Assembly: GCA_963738445.1 (NCBI GenBank)
Contig: CAVTWS010000023.1
Location: 455,076-519,075 of the forward strand
DNA from: CAVTWS01 sp963738445
GTDB lineage: Bacteria; Actinomycetota; Acidimicrobiia; Acidimicrobiales; SHLQ01
Reading direction: 5' to 3'
Length of the DNA stretch: 64,000 bases
The notes beneath the pieces were generated by a model. It did not search any database. It saw only the letters and a list, made by a program, of their open reading frames with translations, and was not told the DNA's origin. The translations under genes were made by a program, and so were the position numbers. This document shows positions 1 to 10,000 of this stretch, piece after piece (the stretch's first letter is position 1; each line of letters begins with the position of its first letter).

Positions 1-547
1 TGGACCGATGATCGGGTAGCTGGTCGACGACCGTCGGCACGACAGACATCGACGGCAGCGTGCGGGCGATCATGCGCCACTGGGTGAGCCGGCTCTCCAC
101 GTCGACCATCACCGCGGTGACGTCGACCCGGATTCCGACATCGTCGCCGGCTCCTGCACCGGAGTGGTACTCGAACCGGGCGCCGGGCAGGGTGAGGGCC
201 AGGTCGACGAGGGCTTCGAGCACGGCGGTGTGCATCATGACCTGCATCGATCGGGGGTCGATCACGCCTCGGTCGAGCAGGTCGCGCACGATAGCGACAT
301 CGTTCGACGGGTCCTGCCAGGCGATCTCGTCGCCGTCGACCACGGCTTCGACCACGGTCCGGAGGCTCGGTGAAGCCGGGGCCGTGGCCCAGGCGATGCG
401 CCCCTCGAGGAGGGTGACCCGTCCCGGTGTCGCCCCGTCGATCCACAACACACCGCTGCCGTGCTGGCTGACCAGTGAGACGAGGTCGGACAGACCGAGG
501 TCGTCGATGGTGCCGCTGAGTGTCGGAGCGATGCTGGCGTCGATCAC
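1..547 (-). CDS. DUF4388 (PATAN-like) domain protein, 3' end missing
   Basis: The gene runs off the left edge: 182 codons are open from a GTG at 547 with no stop. The visible protein has the DUF4388 layout: a short sheet-helix start (GTIDDLGLSDLVSLVSQ), then GSGVLWIDG, then GRVTLLEGRIAWATA, followed by helices (VVEAVVDGDEIAW, VLEALVDLALTLPGARFEYHSG). In this family the glycine-rich hairpin and 'G.I..A' turn are the recognisable core, and members often sit beside MglA/Cvn-type GTPase systems. It is divergent from the CvnA-like kinase across about 200 nt, which suggests a shared signalling role (inference). The start is supported only by an AGGAG that lies very close to the GTG. No other in-frame start exists within about 60 nt upstream. 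Confidence 0.72.
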   Translation of the reverse strand, partial: MIDASIAPTLSGTIDDLGLSDLVSLVSQHGSGVLWIDGATPGRVTLLEGRIAWATAPASPSLRTVVEAVVDGDEIAWQDPSNDVAIVRDLLDRGVIDPRSMQVMMHTAVLEALVDLALTLPGARFEYHSGAGAGDDVGIRVDVTAVMVDVESRLTQWRMIARTLPSMSVVPTVVDQLPDHRS

Positions 548-750
548 GCTCCTTCTATCGGCACGTCGGGGCCCGAGTGGAGTGACCGGCCCACATTGGC
601 GGCGCCCCACCGACATCTCTCGGGATCGGCCACGGACGGTCGACGACCGCCGTCTGCAGTTCTACGCACCCGGAAGCTCAAGTCGAGCCCGAATGCGTCG
701 ATCCTTTCTCAAGGGCCTCCAGAGTCCACCCCGCCGCCGACGAGGGAACC

Positions 751-3681
751 ATGCTCAAGCGATTGAATGTCAGAACCAAGCTGCTGGTCGTCGTGGCACC
801 GTTGATCGTGCTGGTGTTGGCGGCGACCTACGCCGCCGTGATCCCGCGGCAGCACGACGCCGACCAGTACACGCAGGACCGAGAGCTCGTCAGCCTGCTG
901 TCGCTGCAGTCGCAGCTGCACTCGGGACTGGAGACCGAATCCATCTTGGCCGTGTCCGGGGCGTCGGGATCGGTGTCGGCCATGACGGCCATCCCGGAAG
1001 TCCGGGCGGCCAACGACCAACTGGCCACCGCCTTCCGCTCGGCGGCGACCGCCAATCTGGGGATCTCGACCGACCTCGACGCCGCCCTGACGAGCCAACT
1101 CGATCGCCTCGAAGGCCTGGTGGACGCTCGGGAGGCGGTCGACCTCGGCAACGCCGCCCCCGGGATGATGGTGGCCCGCTTCGACCTCCTCCTCGAAGGC
1201 TTCACGGACATCGCCCGATTCGGTGCCCGAGCGGTCGATGCGCAAGACGTCCGCACGCTTGTCGATCTCACCGCGTTGCTCGACAACTCGACGTTCAGTC
1301 TCGGCGCCATCGGACGGCGTGGGGCGGCGACGATCGCCGGTGTCACCGCCAGCGTCGACGCCGACCGCCTACTGTTGCAAGGCCTGCAAACCGAGCGTGA
1401 GAGGGAGGGCGAGAGCTTCTTGACGCTGGCGTCGGCCGACTATGACGCCGCCTACACCGAGGCCCAGTCGACGACGACATCAGAGTTCGAGCAGCTGCTG
1501 AACACCTTGTTCCTGGGTGATCCGGTGGCGGTGGACGCCATCGGTCCGGACCGCTGGACCACGGCGGTCACCGCGGTGCTCGACGCCGAGGCCGCCGTCT
1601 CCGCGACCGCCTTCTCCCAAGCCGGTGCGTTGTCCGTCACGGCCGCCTCCGACGCCGAGAAGGAGGTCCGGAACTTCGCGGCGATCGCCGGCCTCGGCCT
1701 CATCCTCGCCCTTGTCGGAACGGTCCTCGTGGCCCGGGCGATCACTCGCCCGCTACGCCGCCTGCGTGACGCGGCCGATGCCTTGGCGACCGACCAGCTC
1801 CCGTCGCTGGTGGAGCGGCTGCGCAACCCGGAATCGGGTTCCTTCGAGATCGCCGAGTCATTGTCACTGTCCGTCGAATCGAAGGACGAGCTGGGCCAGC
1901 TGGCCGGCTCGATCAACGCGATCCAGGAGGTCGCGGTCGAGGTCGCCGAACAGCCAGGCCGACCTGCTGCGCAAAGGCATCAGCGACATGTTCGTGAACC
2001 TGGCTCGTCGGAACCAGACCCTGCTCGACCGCCAGATCGAGTTCATCGACCAACTGGAGTCGAGCGAGGAGGACCCCGAGCTGCTGGAGAACCTCTTCAA
2101 GCTGGACCACCTTGCAACCCGGATGCGTCGCAACGCCGAATCGCTCCTGGTGCTGGCCGGCGCCGAACCGCCGCGCCGTCGTGGCGGTGTGGTCCCGGTG
2201 ATGGACGTGATCCGCGTGGCCATCGGTGAGGTCGAGGACTTCGCTCGGATCTCGCTGCTGGCCATCGACGACATCGATGTCAACGGGCCGGCTGCCCCTG
2301 ACCTGGCCCACCTGCTGTCAGAGCTGATGGAGAACGCCACGCAGTTCTCTCCGCCGACGGCATCCGTCGAAGTGATCGGCAGCCATGAGGCCGACGGTTC
2401 GTACATCATCACCATCACCGACTCCGGCATCGGGATGACCGAGGACCAGGTGACCACTGCCAACGCACTGCTGGCCGATCCTCCCGTCGTCGGTCTGTCG
2501 CTGGCCCGTTCGCTCGGGTTCATCGTGGTGGGACGGTTGGCCGACCGATTCGGCATCGACGTCCGACTCGTCTCCGGCCACGAGGCCGGTGTCACGGCCT
2601 GTGTGCGTCTGCCCCGGACCTTGATCGGTGGCGTGACCTCGATCCTCGAGGAGCCGACCCGCAACGCGTCGCAGCCCACCTCCTCTGAATCCGCGGCTCG
2701 CGTCCGGTCTGACGCCGCCGCCGGAAACTGTGCCGGCCGAGTGGTTGAACGCGGCTCCTGTGGCGCCGGCTCGGGTCGAGGTCCCGGTGGCGTACGACCC
2801 GCCGCCGACGGGAGCCGACCCGTTCGAGGGCGATCTGGACTGGTTGATCAACGAGAAGCAACGCGACGTTCGTCCGATCGGTTCCGCGCCGGCCCCTCTC
2901 GATGGCAACCCGTGGTCGTCCGAGCCGGAAGCCGATGCTTCGTGGACCACCGAGCCGGAGCCGGTCTGGGCGACTCAGCCGGACCCCGCCTCGACCCCTG
3001 AACCGTCCTGGTCCGCTCAGCCGGCCCCGCCCGCGCCGTGGTCCACCGCTCTCTCCTCCAGCCCGACGACGCCACCTGCCACGTTCCAGACGTCCGTCGA
3101 ATCGCCGCCCGTGCTCCAACCGTCGGTCGGCCCGCCCGTGGCCCCGGCCAGCCAGCCGATGGCCCCGGTCGGATGGTCCGAGCCCCCGGCGCCCACCCGG
3201 GAGTGGTCGGCGCCGGCACCAACCGTCGCCGGCGCCGGCGCTCGCGCCGGCACCGACCGCCACTCCAGCGCCCGCGCCGGTGCTGCTGCCCGAACCGGCG
3301 CCCTTGGCACCGATCGCCGGACGCGATCCCCAGGCTCCGGCCCGTCTGGCGGACCTGGCGGCCCTGGGCCCGGCGCTGACATCTCCGGCCGTTCCGGTCC
3401 ACGCCCCCGCTCCGACGCAACCGGAACCAGCCCGTCCCACCTCGGCGTTCTCGTCGCCCTGGGGTGACCAGACGGTCGACCCGACCACCGCCGCGGCCAC
3501 CGCGGTGACCCGCAGCGGGTTGGCCAAGCGGGTGCCTGGCCGCACGCTCGACGACGACGACGCCGACCGACCGACCGTCGCGGCCACCAAACGTTCCCCC
3601 GACGATGTGCGTCGGATGTTGTCCCGATATCGCAGCGGCCTGAACCACGGCCGCGACGGTGAGTCCGGCGGTGGACGATGA
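751..3681 (+). CDS. CvnA-like nitrate/nitrite-sensor-type histidine kinase, three frameshifts
   Basis: Membrane sensor kinase of the actinobacterial conservon type. Starting at ATG 751, the protein has TM1 at about residues 11-30, a large extracellular NIT-like helical domain, TM2 near 311-330 (AIAGLGLILALVGTVLVA), a HAMP segment, a dimerisation helix (LARRNQTLLDRQIEFI, KLDHLATRMRRN), and a HATPase with an N box (LLSELMENATQFSP) and a G1 box (DSGIGM). A long Pro/Ala/Ser tail ends in MLSRYRSGL. The reading frame must shift +1 near 1955, 2707 and 3230. With three bases removed the length is 976 codons. The family H box is LDHLATRMRR. It is the first gene of the operon with the roadblock, DUF742 and GTPase genes downstream. 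Confidence 0.85.
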
Positions 3682-3730
3682 CCGTCCACGGTCCCCGAGT
3701 AACCCGACATCCAGGAGAGGCCTGTATCCC

Positions 3731-4150
3731 ATGGGTTTGAGCGCAAATGCCCAGAACGTCAACTGGCTCGTGGCCAACTTCGCCGAGCGTGTCCCCGGCG
3801 TCCGTGACGCGATCGTGGTGTCCACCGACGGGCTCCCCATCGCCTCGTCGAGCGGGCTCGACCGGGCCGGTGCCGATCGTCTCGCCGCCGTGGCCTCCGG
3901 CCTGATCGGGTTGGCCTACGGCGCCGCGGGACGATTCGGTGGCGGTGCCGTCAACGAGGTCATCATCGAGATGGAGAACGCCTTCATCTTCGTGACCGGC
4001 ATCTCCGACGGGTCCTGCCTGGCGGTGGTGGCCGGACCGGAGTGCGACGTCGGACTCGTCGGCTACGAGATGGCGGTCCTGGTCGAGAAGGCCAGCACCG
4101 TGTTGACGCCCGAGCTCCGTTTCGAGCTCCAGACGGCGCTTCCCCGCTGA
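3731..4150 (+). CDS. roadblock/LC7 domain protein (CvnB-like)
   Basis: 139 residues, a single roadblock/LC7 fold: NVNWLVANFAERVPGVRDAIVVSTDGLPIAS is the family's first helix and strand, and the second half carries ENAFIFVTGISDGSCLAVV. In conservons CvnB is thought to work between the kinase (CvnA) and the GTPase (CvnD), in the manner of MglB. The start at ATG 3731 follows a strong AGGAGAGG at 3712-3719, which rules out the longer in-frame extension to 3659. It lies 49 nt after the kinase stop and 31 nt before the DUF742 gene. No frame problem. Confidence 0.92.
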   Translation: MGLSANAQNVNWLVANFAERVPGVRDAIVVSTDGLPIASSSGLDRAGADRLAAVASGLIGLAYGAAGRFGGGAVNEVIIEMENAFIFVTGISDGSCLAVVAGPECDVGLVGYEMAVLVEKASTVLTPELRFELQTALPR

Positions 4151-4181
4151 ACCCCTCCATCGACGGATCCGGCGCACGACC

Positions 4182-4545
4182 ATGACCGACGACGACCAGA
4201 ACGGATCCGGCCTGCGGGTGCGCCCTTACGCGCTCACCGGCGGCCGAACCCGCGTTCGCGAGCGATCTTCCGCTCGAGTCGATCGTTCGCACGACCGAAC
4301 GGGGCAATCAGCGGGCGGTGGCCATGATGGCCGAATCCCGCGAGATCCTCGTGTTGTGCGGAAATCCCCTGTCCGTGGCGGAACTGGCCGTCCATCTCGA
4401 GGTTCCACTCGGGGTGGCCAAGGTTCTCGTCTCGGATCTCCTGGTGGACGGCTGCTTGGCGACCCACCAAGCCGTCGCACGTTCCGGCGATCGTCCGGAT
4501 CTGAAGTTGCTCGAAAGGGTCCTCAATGGCATTCAAGCGCTCTGA
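4182..4545 (+). CDS. DUF742 protein (CvnC-like), one frameshift
   Basis: Begins at ATG 4182 with VRPYALTGGRTR, the hallmark opening of DUF742. The family then continues in the next frame: AFASDLPLESIVRTTERG, ILVLCGNPLSVAELAVHLE, LGVAKVLVSDLLVDGCLA. A +1 shift is needed at about 4249-4252 (an AACCCGCG run; one C too many would explain it). The repaired length is 121 codons, typical of the family. DUF742 proteins have a winged-helix-like fold and are the third component of conservons. The 3' end overlaps the GTPase start by 20 nt, indicating translational coupling. Confidence 0.85.
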
Positions 4546-5128
4546 CCCAACACCGGCGCCGCAGACACCGGTCGACGAGTCGGTTCCGCTCCCGGTCAAG
4601 ATCGTCGTGGCGGGCGGTTTTGCGGTGGGTAAGACCACCTTTGTCGGATCGATCTCCGAGATCGAACCGCTGACCACGGAGGCCGCCATGACCGCGGTCG
4701 CCCAGGACATCGACAACACCGGCGACGCCACCAGCAAGAAGACCACGACCGTCGCCATGGACTTCGGGCGGGTCACGTTGGGATCTGACCTCATCCTCTA
4801 CCTGTTCGGCACCCCCGGTCAGGACCGCTTCCGGTTCCTCTGGGACGATCTGGTCCGCGGCGCCATCGGCGCGGTGGTGCTCGTCGACACTGGTCGACTC
4901 GAGGACTGCTTCCCCGCCGTCGACTACTTCGAGCGGTCCGACGTGCCCTTCGTCGTCGGTGTCAACGCCTTCAACGGCACGATCGGTCACGATCTCGATG
5001 AGATCCGCGAGGCCCTGGCCGTGCGAGCCGACGTTCCGATGTTCGTCACCGACGCCCGATCCCGCGAGGCGACCAAGGTGGCGCTGCTGGAGCTCGTCCG
5101 TCACGCCATGATGCGCGCCACGTTCTAG
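4526..5128 (+). CDS. small GTPase of the conservon (CvnD/MglA-like)
   Basis: 200 residues. The P-loop is VVAGGFAVGKTTFVGSISE (a GxxxxGKT Walker A), switch I carries KKTTTVAMDFGRV, and the Walker B/G3 region is LFGTPGQDRFRFLWDDL. The G4 motif is altered: where NKxD is expected the protein has VVGVNAFNG, as is usual in CvnD proteins. Its role is a nucleotide-dependent switch downstream of the kinase at the membrane (family knowledge). ATG 4526 lies inside the DUF742 gene. It is the last gene of the operon, and the next gene has its own -10 box at 5180. Confidence 0.92.
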   Translation: MAFKRSDPTPAPQTPVDESVPLPVKIVVAGGFAVGKTTFVGSISEIEPLTTEAAMTAVAQDIDNTGDATSKKTTTVAMDFGRVTLGSDLILYLFGTPGQDRFRFLWDDLVRGAIGAVVLVDTGRLEDCFPAVDYFERSDVPFVVGVNAFNGTIGHDLDEIREALAVRADVPMFVTDARSREATKVALLELVRHAMMRATF

Positions 5129-5179
5129 GCGGAGGCCCGTCGACGAGTCGCGACCTCGTGGGCCCGGTCGCCCCGCGTC

Positions 5180-5185
5180 TAGCGT
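5180..5185 (+). promoter_or_regulatory. -10 box TAGCGT of the GT2 gene (leaderless)
   Basis: TAGCGT lies 8 nt before GTG 5194, so transcription would begin at or next to the start codon. The same spacing recurs at many genes in this window and supports the GTG at 5194 over the upstream GTG at 5158. Confidence 0.6.
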
Positions 5186-5193
5186 GCCCGGTC

Positions 5194-6090
5194 GTGCCGA
5201 TCACCGAACTCACTGCGGTGGTGGTGCATCGGAACCGGACCGATGTCATCGCCGAGACCGTCCGGCGGCTGACGGACGATCCGGCGGTTGCGGACCTGGT
5301 GGTCGTCGACAACCACAGCCGACCCGACGAGCGCCGAAAGCTCGACGACCTCATGCGGTCGGCGACGGCCCCGGTCACTCTCCTCGACAGTGGGCACAAC
5401 GCAGGGTTCGGCCCCGGCGCCAACGTCGGCCTGCGCTGGTGGCTCGAGGCACGCGACACTCCGGTCGCCCTCGTCGTGCCCCACGATGCGGTGTTCGAGG
5501 TCGGGGCGGCGACGCAGCTGGCATCGGTTCTGGCCGAGCATCCGGAGGTCGGCCTGGTCAGCGCCGACGTCGGCGATCGGGCAACCCCGGTTGTCCACCC
5601 CTGGCTCGGTTCGCTACCGGCGCCCCAGCTCCTCGACCACGGCTTCGAGCGAGGCGACTACGCCCACGGCACGATGCTGGCCCTGCGTCGGACCTGTGTC
5701 GAGCAGATCGGCTGCTTCGACGAGCGATACTTCGCCTACTGCGAGGAGGCCGATCTCGGCCTTCGGGCGCAGCGGGCGGGATGGGCCGCCGGGGTCGATC
5801 GTGACACCCCGGTGCGCAATCCCGGAATGGGTTCGCCGGCCGCCCTGATCGACTACCTGCAGCTCCGCAACACCTTGCTCCTCGTCCGGGATCACTTCGG
5901 GGTCGGCCGAGCTGCGTTCCGTTATGGCGTCGCGCTGCTCGAGCTGGTCGACGGAGCGCTGCGGCCGGGTCGGCGGACGCCGTTCTTCGCTCCGAAGGCC
6001 CGGCGAGCCGCGTTGATCGATGTGGCCCGAGGTCGATACGGGACACCGCCCGACTGGCTCTTCCACACCCGTGATCTCGACGGGCCGTGA
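5194..6090 (+). CDS. glycosyltransferase family 2 (rhamnosyltransferase-like)
   Basis: 298 residues. It has a GT-A fold of the GT2 rhamnosyltransferase type: TAVVVHRNR at the N-terminus, DLVVVDNHS, then GHNAGFGPGANVGLRW, which binds the nucleotide sugar in this family. ALVVPHDAVFE occupies the DxD region and carries a single aspartate. FDERYFAYCEEADLGLRAQRAGW is the family's catalytic-base segment. It probably adds a sugar to a cell-surface glycan on the cytoplasmic face. GTG 5194 was chosen because of the leaderless -10 box. It converges with the small membrane protein gene across a hairpin at 6091. Confidence 0.88.
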   Translation: MPITELTAVVVHRNRTDVIAETVRRLTDDPAVADLVVVDNHSRPDERRKLDDLMRSATAPVTLLDSGHNAGFGPGANVGLRWWLEARDTPVALVVPHDAVFEVGAATQLASVLAEHPEVGLVSADVGDRATPVVHPWLGSLPAPQLLDHGFERGDYAHGTMLALRRTCVEQIGCFDERYFAYCEEADLGLRAQRAGWAAGVDRDTPVRNPGMGSPAALIDYLQLRNTLLLVRDHFGVGRAAFRYGVALLELVDGALRPGRRTPFFAPKARRAALIDVARGRYGTPPDWLFHTRDLDGP

Positions 6091-6110
6091 GGCCGGCGCT
6101 CCTGCCGGCC
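6091..6110. terminator. bidirectional hairpin between convergent genes
   Basis: Perfect inverted repeat GGCCGGC - 6-nt loop - GCCGGCC directly after the GT2 stop and 28 nt past the minus-strand gene's stop. There is no U tract on either side, so termination is inferred from position and symmetry. Confidence 0.55.
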
Positions 6111-6138
6111 ACCGTGCCCGATGCCGCCGCGGGGAGGG

Positions 6139-6396
6139 TCAGCCGCGGATGTCGCCCGCCTCGGTCCGGGCGATGTGGGGACGGATGCGGGCCAGGTACA
6201 TCGTCGAGATGACGAGGCCGAGTGGCACCATCAAGACCCCGAACAAGATGCCGGCGATCCAGCCCGCCTGAGAACGCTCGGCCAACGACCACGCCCAGGC
6301 CGGCCGGCGGGCCGCGTCGAGCAGCGCCCAGCCCGACAGTCCCAACGGGATGCTGAACACGATGACGAGGAGGGCGGCGCCGATGTAGCTGCCCAC
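6139..6396 (-). CDS. small membrane protein (DUF2516-like), unknown function
   Basis: 85 residues from GTG 6396, or 103 from an ATG at 6450 that would overlap the hydrolase gene by 50 nt. I prefer GTG 6396, four nt after the hydrolase stop. There are two hydrophobic segments (SYIGAALLVIVFSIPLGLSG and IAGILFGVLMVPLGLVIST) separated by ALLDAARRPAWAWSLAERSQAGW, a layout like DUF2516 proteins. No catalytic motif is visible. It is the last gene of the minus-strand envelope operon. Confidence 0.7.
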   Translation of the reverse strand: MGSYIGAALLVIVFSIPLGLSGWALLDAARRPAWAWSLAERSQAGWIAGILFGVLMVPLGLVISTMYLARIRPHIARTEAGDIRG

Positions 6397-6400
6397 GAGG

Positions 6401-7096
6401 TCAGCCGGGCTGAGCGCCGAGGAAGTCGAGTGCGGCGTCGATGAACGCAAACGACCGGGGCGTGGCGAAGTGGTCGACGCCCTTCAGGGTGACGAGTCGG
6501 GCATCGGGCAGCGCGGCCATGAGCGGATCGGCGGGACCGGCGAAGTCCTGATCGCCCAGGACGACGAGCACCGGCAGGGTCACGGCGGCGAGATCCTCGG
6601 GTGTCAGGGCGGCCGCGTGGCGGCTCATGCACGCCGAGAGGGCGAGCCGGTCGTTGCCGGGATCGCCGGCCAGATCCGAGAAGTGACGAGCCTCGACGTT
6701 CTCGATGTCCGGGCGGCCGGCGATGGCGTCGGCGATGGAGCGGCCCCGATCGCGGTCCGTGTCGAACAGGTTCGCGCCGACGCCCGACACGACGAGTCGC
6801 TCGAATCGGTCCGGATGCTTCGCGGCGATCTGGAGCAGGGTCCGCGACCCGAGGCTGAAGCCGACCGCGGACACGCGACCCGGCGGGAACCGGCGGAACA
6901 GATCGCCCTCGAGGTCGGCGTACGCCTCGGGGTCGTGCGGTTTGGGCGCCGTGCCGTGTCCCAGCAGATCCAGCGGATGGATGTCGCGTCCGGTGTCGGC
7001 CAGGATGTCGAGCCACCCCGTCTCGCCCCAGGTTCGCGCCGACGAGGTGGCGAAGCCATGGACCAGGACGATCGGGGACGGCGCCGCAGCGTTCAT
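6401..7096 (-). CDS. alpha/beta hydrolase
   Basis: 231 residues. Serine hydrolase fold: PIVLVHGF (oxyanion HG), nucleophile elbow VGFSLGSRT (GxSxG-like), an acid candidate in LVVLGDQDF and the histidine in LKGVDHFATP. The substrate is unknown; esters or thioesters are possible. ATG 7096 overlaps the AftD-like stop as ATGA, and a -10 box TACGAT lies 7 nt upstream inside that gene. It can therefore be read both from the operon and from its own leaderless promoter. Confidence 0.88.
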   Translation of the reverse strand: MNAAAPSPIVLVHGFATSSARTWGETGWLDILADTGRDIHPLDLLGHGTAPKPHDPEAYADLEGDLFRRFPPGRVSAVGFSLGSRTLLQIAAKHPDRFERLVVSGVGANLFDTDRDRGRSIADAIAGRPDIENVEARHFSDLAGDPGNDRLALSACMSRHAAALTPEDLAAVTLPVLVVLGDQDFAGPADPLMAALPDARLVTLKGVDHFATPRSFAFIDAALDFLGAQPG

Positions 7097-10000
7097 GGTC
7101 GGGATCGTAGTGCGGCGCGGACGACCTCGGCCCAGAGGCAACAGATGGCGGCGACACCGATGACGTGCACGCGCTCGAACTGCAGCGGCCACAAGAAGTC
7201 CGGCGGGTAGCGGTGGCGGACTTGTTGGATGACGTGAAACAGGCCGGTCAGGCCGAACAAGGCTGCGGCCGCGAACACGGGCACCGCGGTGTCGCGGCGT
7301 CGCCAGAGGGGCACGGACAGGGAGAGGCCGACGACGAGCGCCCACGCCGGTGCATCGGGCAGGTTGAGCAGTGCGAAGAGCATGATCACGACGACGGCGG
7401 CCAGGGCGACCGGCCGTCGCGGCAGCGAGACGGCCCGGTCGGTGGCGAGGGTGATCGGGGAGGCCAGGGGCGCCATCGAGCGCCGGCCCCGGAGCGCGAG
7501 GACCAGGCATCCGGCGAGGCCCAGCAGGCTCACCACCAGGGCCCGGCGCACGGTCTGTTGGGGCGCCCAACGCAATCCGATGTGCAGCATCCCCCGCTCG
7601 TCGACCGCGCCGGGGTCGATGTCGGCGGGGTCGAGGAGCCAACCGTTCGCGTAGCCCTCGACGAGCGTGGGTTCGCCGAGGTCCGAGCCGCCGTCGAGGT
7701 GCGCTTCCCATCCGGCGTTGTGGCTCTGGGCGAGCACCAGCCACGTCGGTTCGGTCGGCCGCGGCACCTCGATCACCATCTCGGTCCGACCGTTGTCGAG
7801 GACTGTGACATTGGTCCGACCGTTGTCTAGGACTGTGACATTGGCTCGCCCGGGGGCGGGCTCGGTGACATTGGCTCGCCCGGGGGCGGGCTCGGTGACA
7901 TTGGCTCGCCCGGGGGCGGAGAGCACGAGCTGATCGAGGTCGACGCCGGTGAGGCGTCCCTGAGCGGCCCGGATCAGGTGATCGCCCGAGGTCAAGGCGG
8001 CCGGAGTGCATCCCTCGATGGCGAGCGGGCGCCGAGCCAGAGCGTCCGCCGTACGGCCGGTGATGCGGATGGGCAGGGGGGTTCCGTCGATGGTCAGGAG
8101 ATCCTCGCGACATCCGGTGTCGAGATCGTCGGCGACGGGGGCGAAGGTGAAACCGTCGGCGACGACCTCGTGGATCGTGACGGGGAAGGCGCTCGGAAGC
8201 CCGGAATACCAGTCCGTGGTGGTGTGAGCCTCGATCTCGTCGATGACCACGCGCAACGAGCTGGCCGGCACGGCCGCGAAGGTGATGGTGGTCGTGGCGA
8301 CATCGGGGCCGGCGGGGTCCGGAGTCGGCAGGTCGGTGGAGCCCACCTCCCCTCCGTCGACGAGGATCGTCAAGCGGCGCGGCACCGAGGCGGTGGCGCC
8401 GGTCGCGTACTCGACCCTCACCGACGACACCAGGCTGGGAGCGGAGCGGACCGCCTCGACCGCGGTCCCGGGTCCGACGTTGAACCCGGACCGCCACGCG
8501 GTCGAAGGATCACCGTCGAAGGCGCTCGAGGCCACGCTGTGCAGGTCACCCTGCAGGGCGCTGGTCGATTGGGCGACAAGGGACGAGCCGTCGGAGGCGA
8601 TCACCCGCCCGACGAGTTGATCCACGACCGATTCGCCGGCACCCCCGCTCAGGCGGGCATCGCCGCCGACGCCGAGGGTGAGGTCGGCCGGCAGGGTCGC
8701 GCCCCGGACGATCGACAGCTCCGGGTCGGTGCGGACCGGCTCCCGGGCGTCGGCTCGCCACCGGGTCAGCACGATCGACAGCGGATGGTCGGCGAGGCGG
8801 GAACCGAACCGGTTGACGAGCTCGGTGGGGAGGTGGATGACCTCCTCGACTGTGATGCCGGCGAGGCCGAGCTCGGCCACTCCGACCGCGCTCACACCGA
8901 AGTAGGTCGGCCGGGGGGCGACGTTGGTGGCCGAGATCGTGATCTCGAGACGACCGAAGGTGCGGGGGTCGAAGCGGATGATCTGGCCGGTCCCGACGCG
9001 GGAGGTGTCGTCGAGCGCGACCGTCACGGGGGCTGATCCGTCGAAACGGAGCTCGACCTCGGTGATGAACCGGTTCGCCCCGGGTCGCTGGCTCTGTAGG
9101 AGGGTGATCTCACCCGTGGTGACCGGCTCGAGCAGATCGACCCGCAGCCGTTCGCCCACCGGCTCACCGAACGCGCCCACGGACCAGGCGGTGGTCGGGT
9201 CGCCGTCGAGGGCGTGGACGGGGCGGTCCTCGGCGGTGTAGGTGACATGGCTGCCGTAGTCGCTCGCGGTCACGGCGACGACGCCACGATGCTCGGCGAC
9301 CGTCCGCCAGGTATCAGGAATGTCGTCGACGGGACCGAAGACCGGCAACCGGTTGTCGGACAAGTCGAGATCGAGGGCCTCTGTGCCGGCCACCTCGGTG
9401 TAGCCCATGACCTCACGGATGCTGCCCCACCGCTGCGCCTGGCGGCGATGGGTGTCGGTCAGCACCAATTCGTAATCGCCGGCGATCGTCGTCTCGAAGA
9501 GGTCAGGGTCATCGAGGAGCGTGGGGCCGTACAACACGGTGCCGTCGAGGCCGACGACCTCGGCCGCGGTCGCGTCGACCAGCCCCTGCGGGTCGCCGTC
9601 GATCACCACGGGGTTGTCGGCGGTGACCGTACGGACGAGCGTCAACGGGTCCTCGACCGGGAAGGACGCCAGGGCCGGCGGGTAGGGGAGGTCGGCGGGT
9701 GTGCCCAGGGTCATCTCGTCGACGAGCGGGCGCTGCGGTGGCGCGACGTTGGGTGGTTCATCGACACCGTAGGTCGTCGGTTGCGCCGAGACCCGGCGCA
9801 CGGCGGAGCAGGTCCCAGGTGAGCTGAGGCCGCGGGGTTCGGTACCGCTCGTAGGCCAGATCGGCGCGGTACACGACGTCCCCGACCCCCATGAGGCGGC
9901 TGATCGGGGCCAGGACGTCCGGATCGAACGTGCCTTCCTGGAGGCCGCGGTCGAGCGCGTCGAGCAACGCGGCCGACGGCCCCGAACCGAAGGGCACCAG

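Noticed and set aside
751..3681. Programmed +1 frameshifting in the kinase and other genes
   Set aside because: No shared slippery sequence, stop codon or stimulatory structure at the break points, and unrelated essential genes are affected in the same way.
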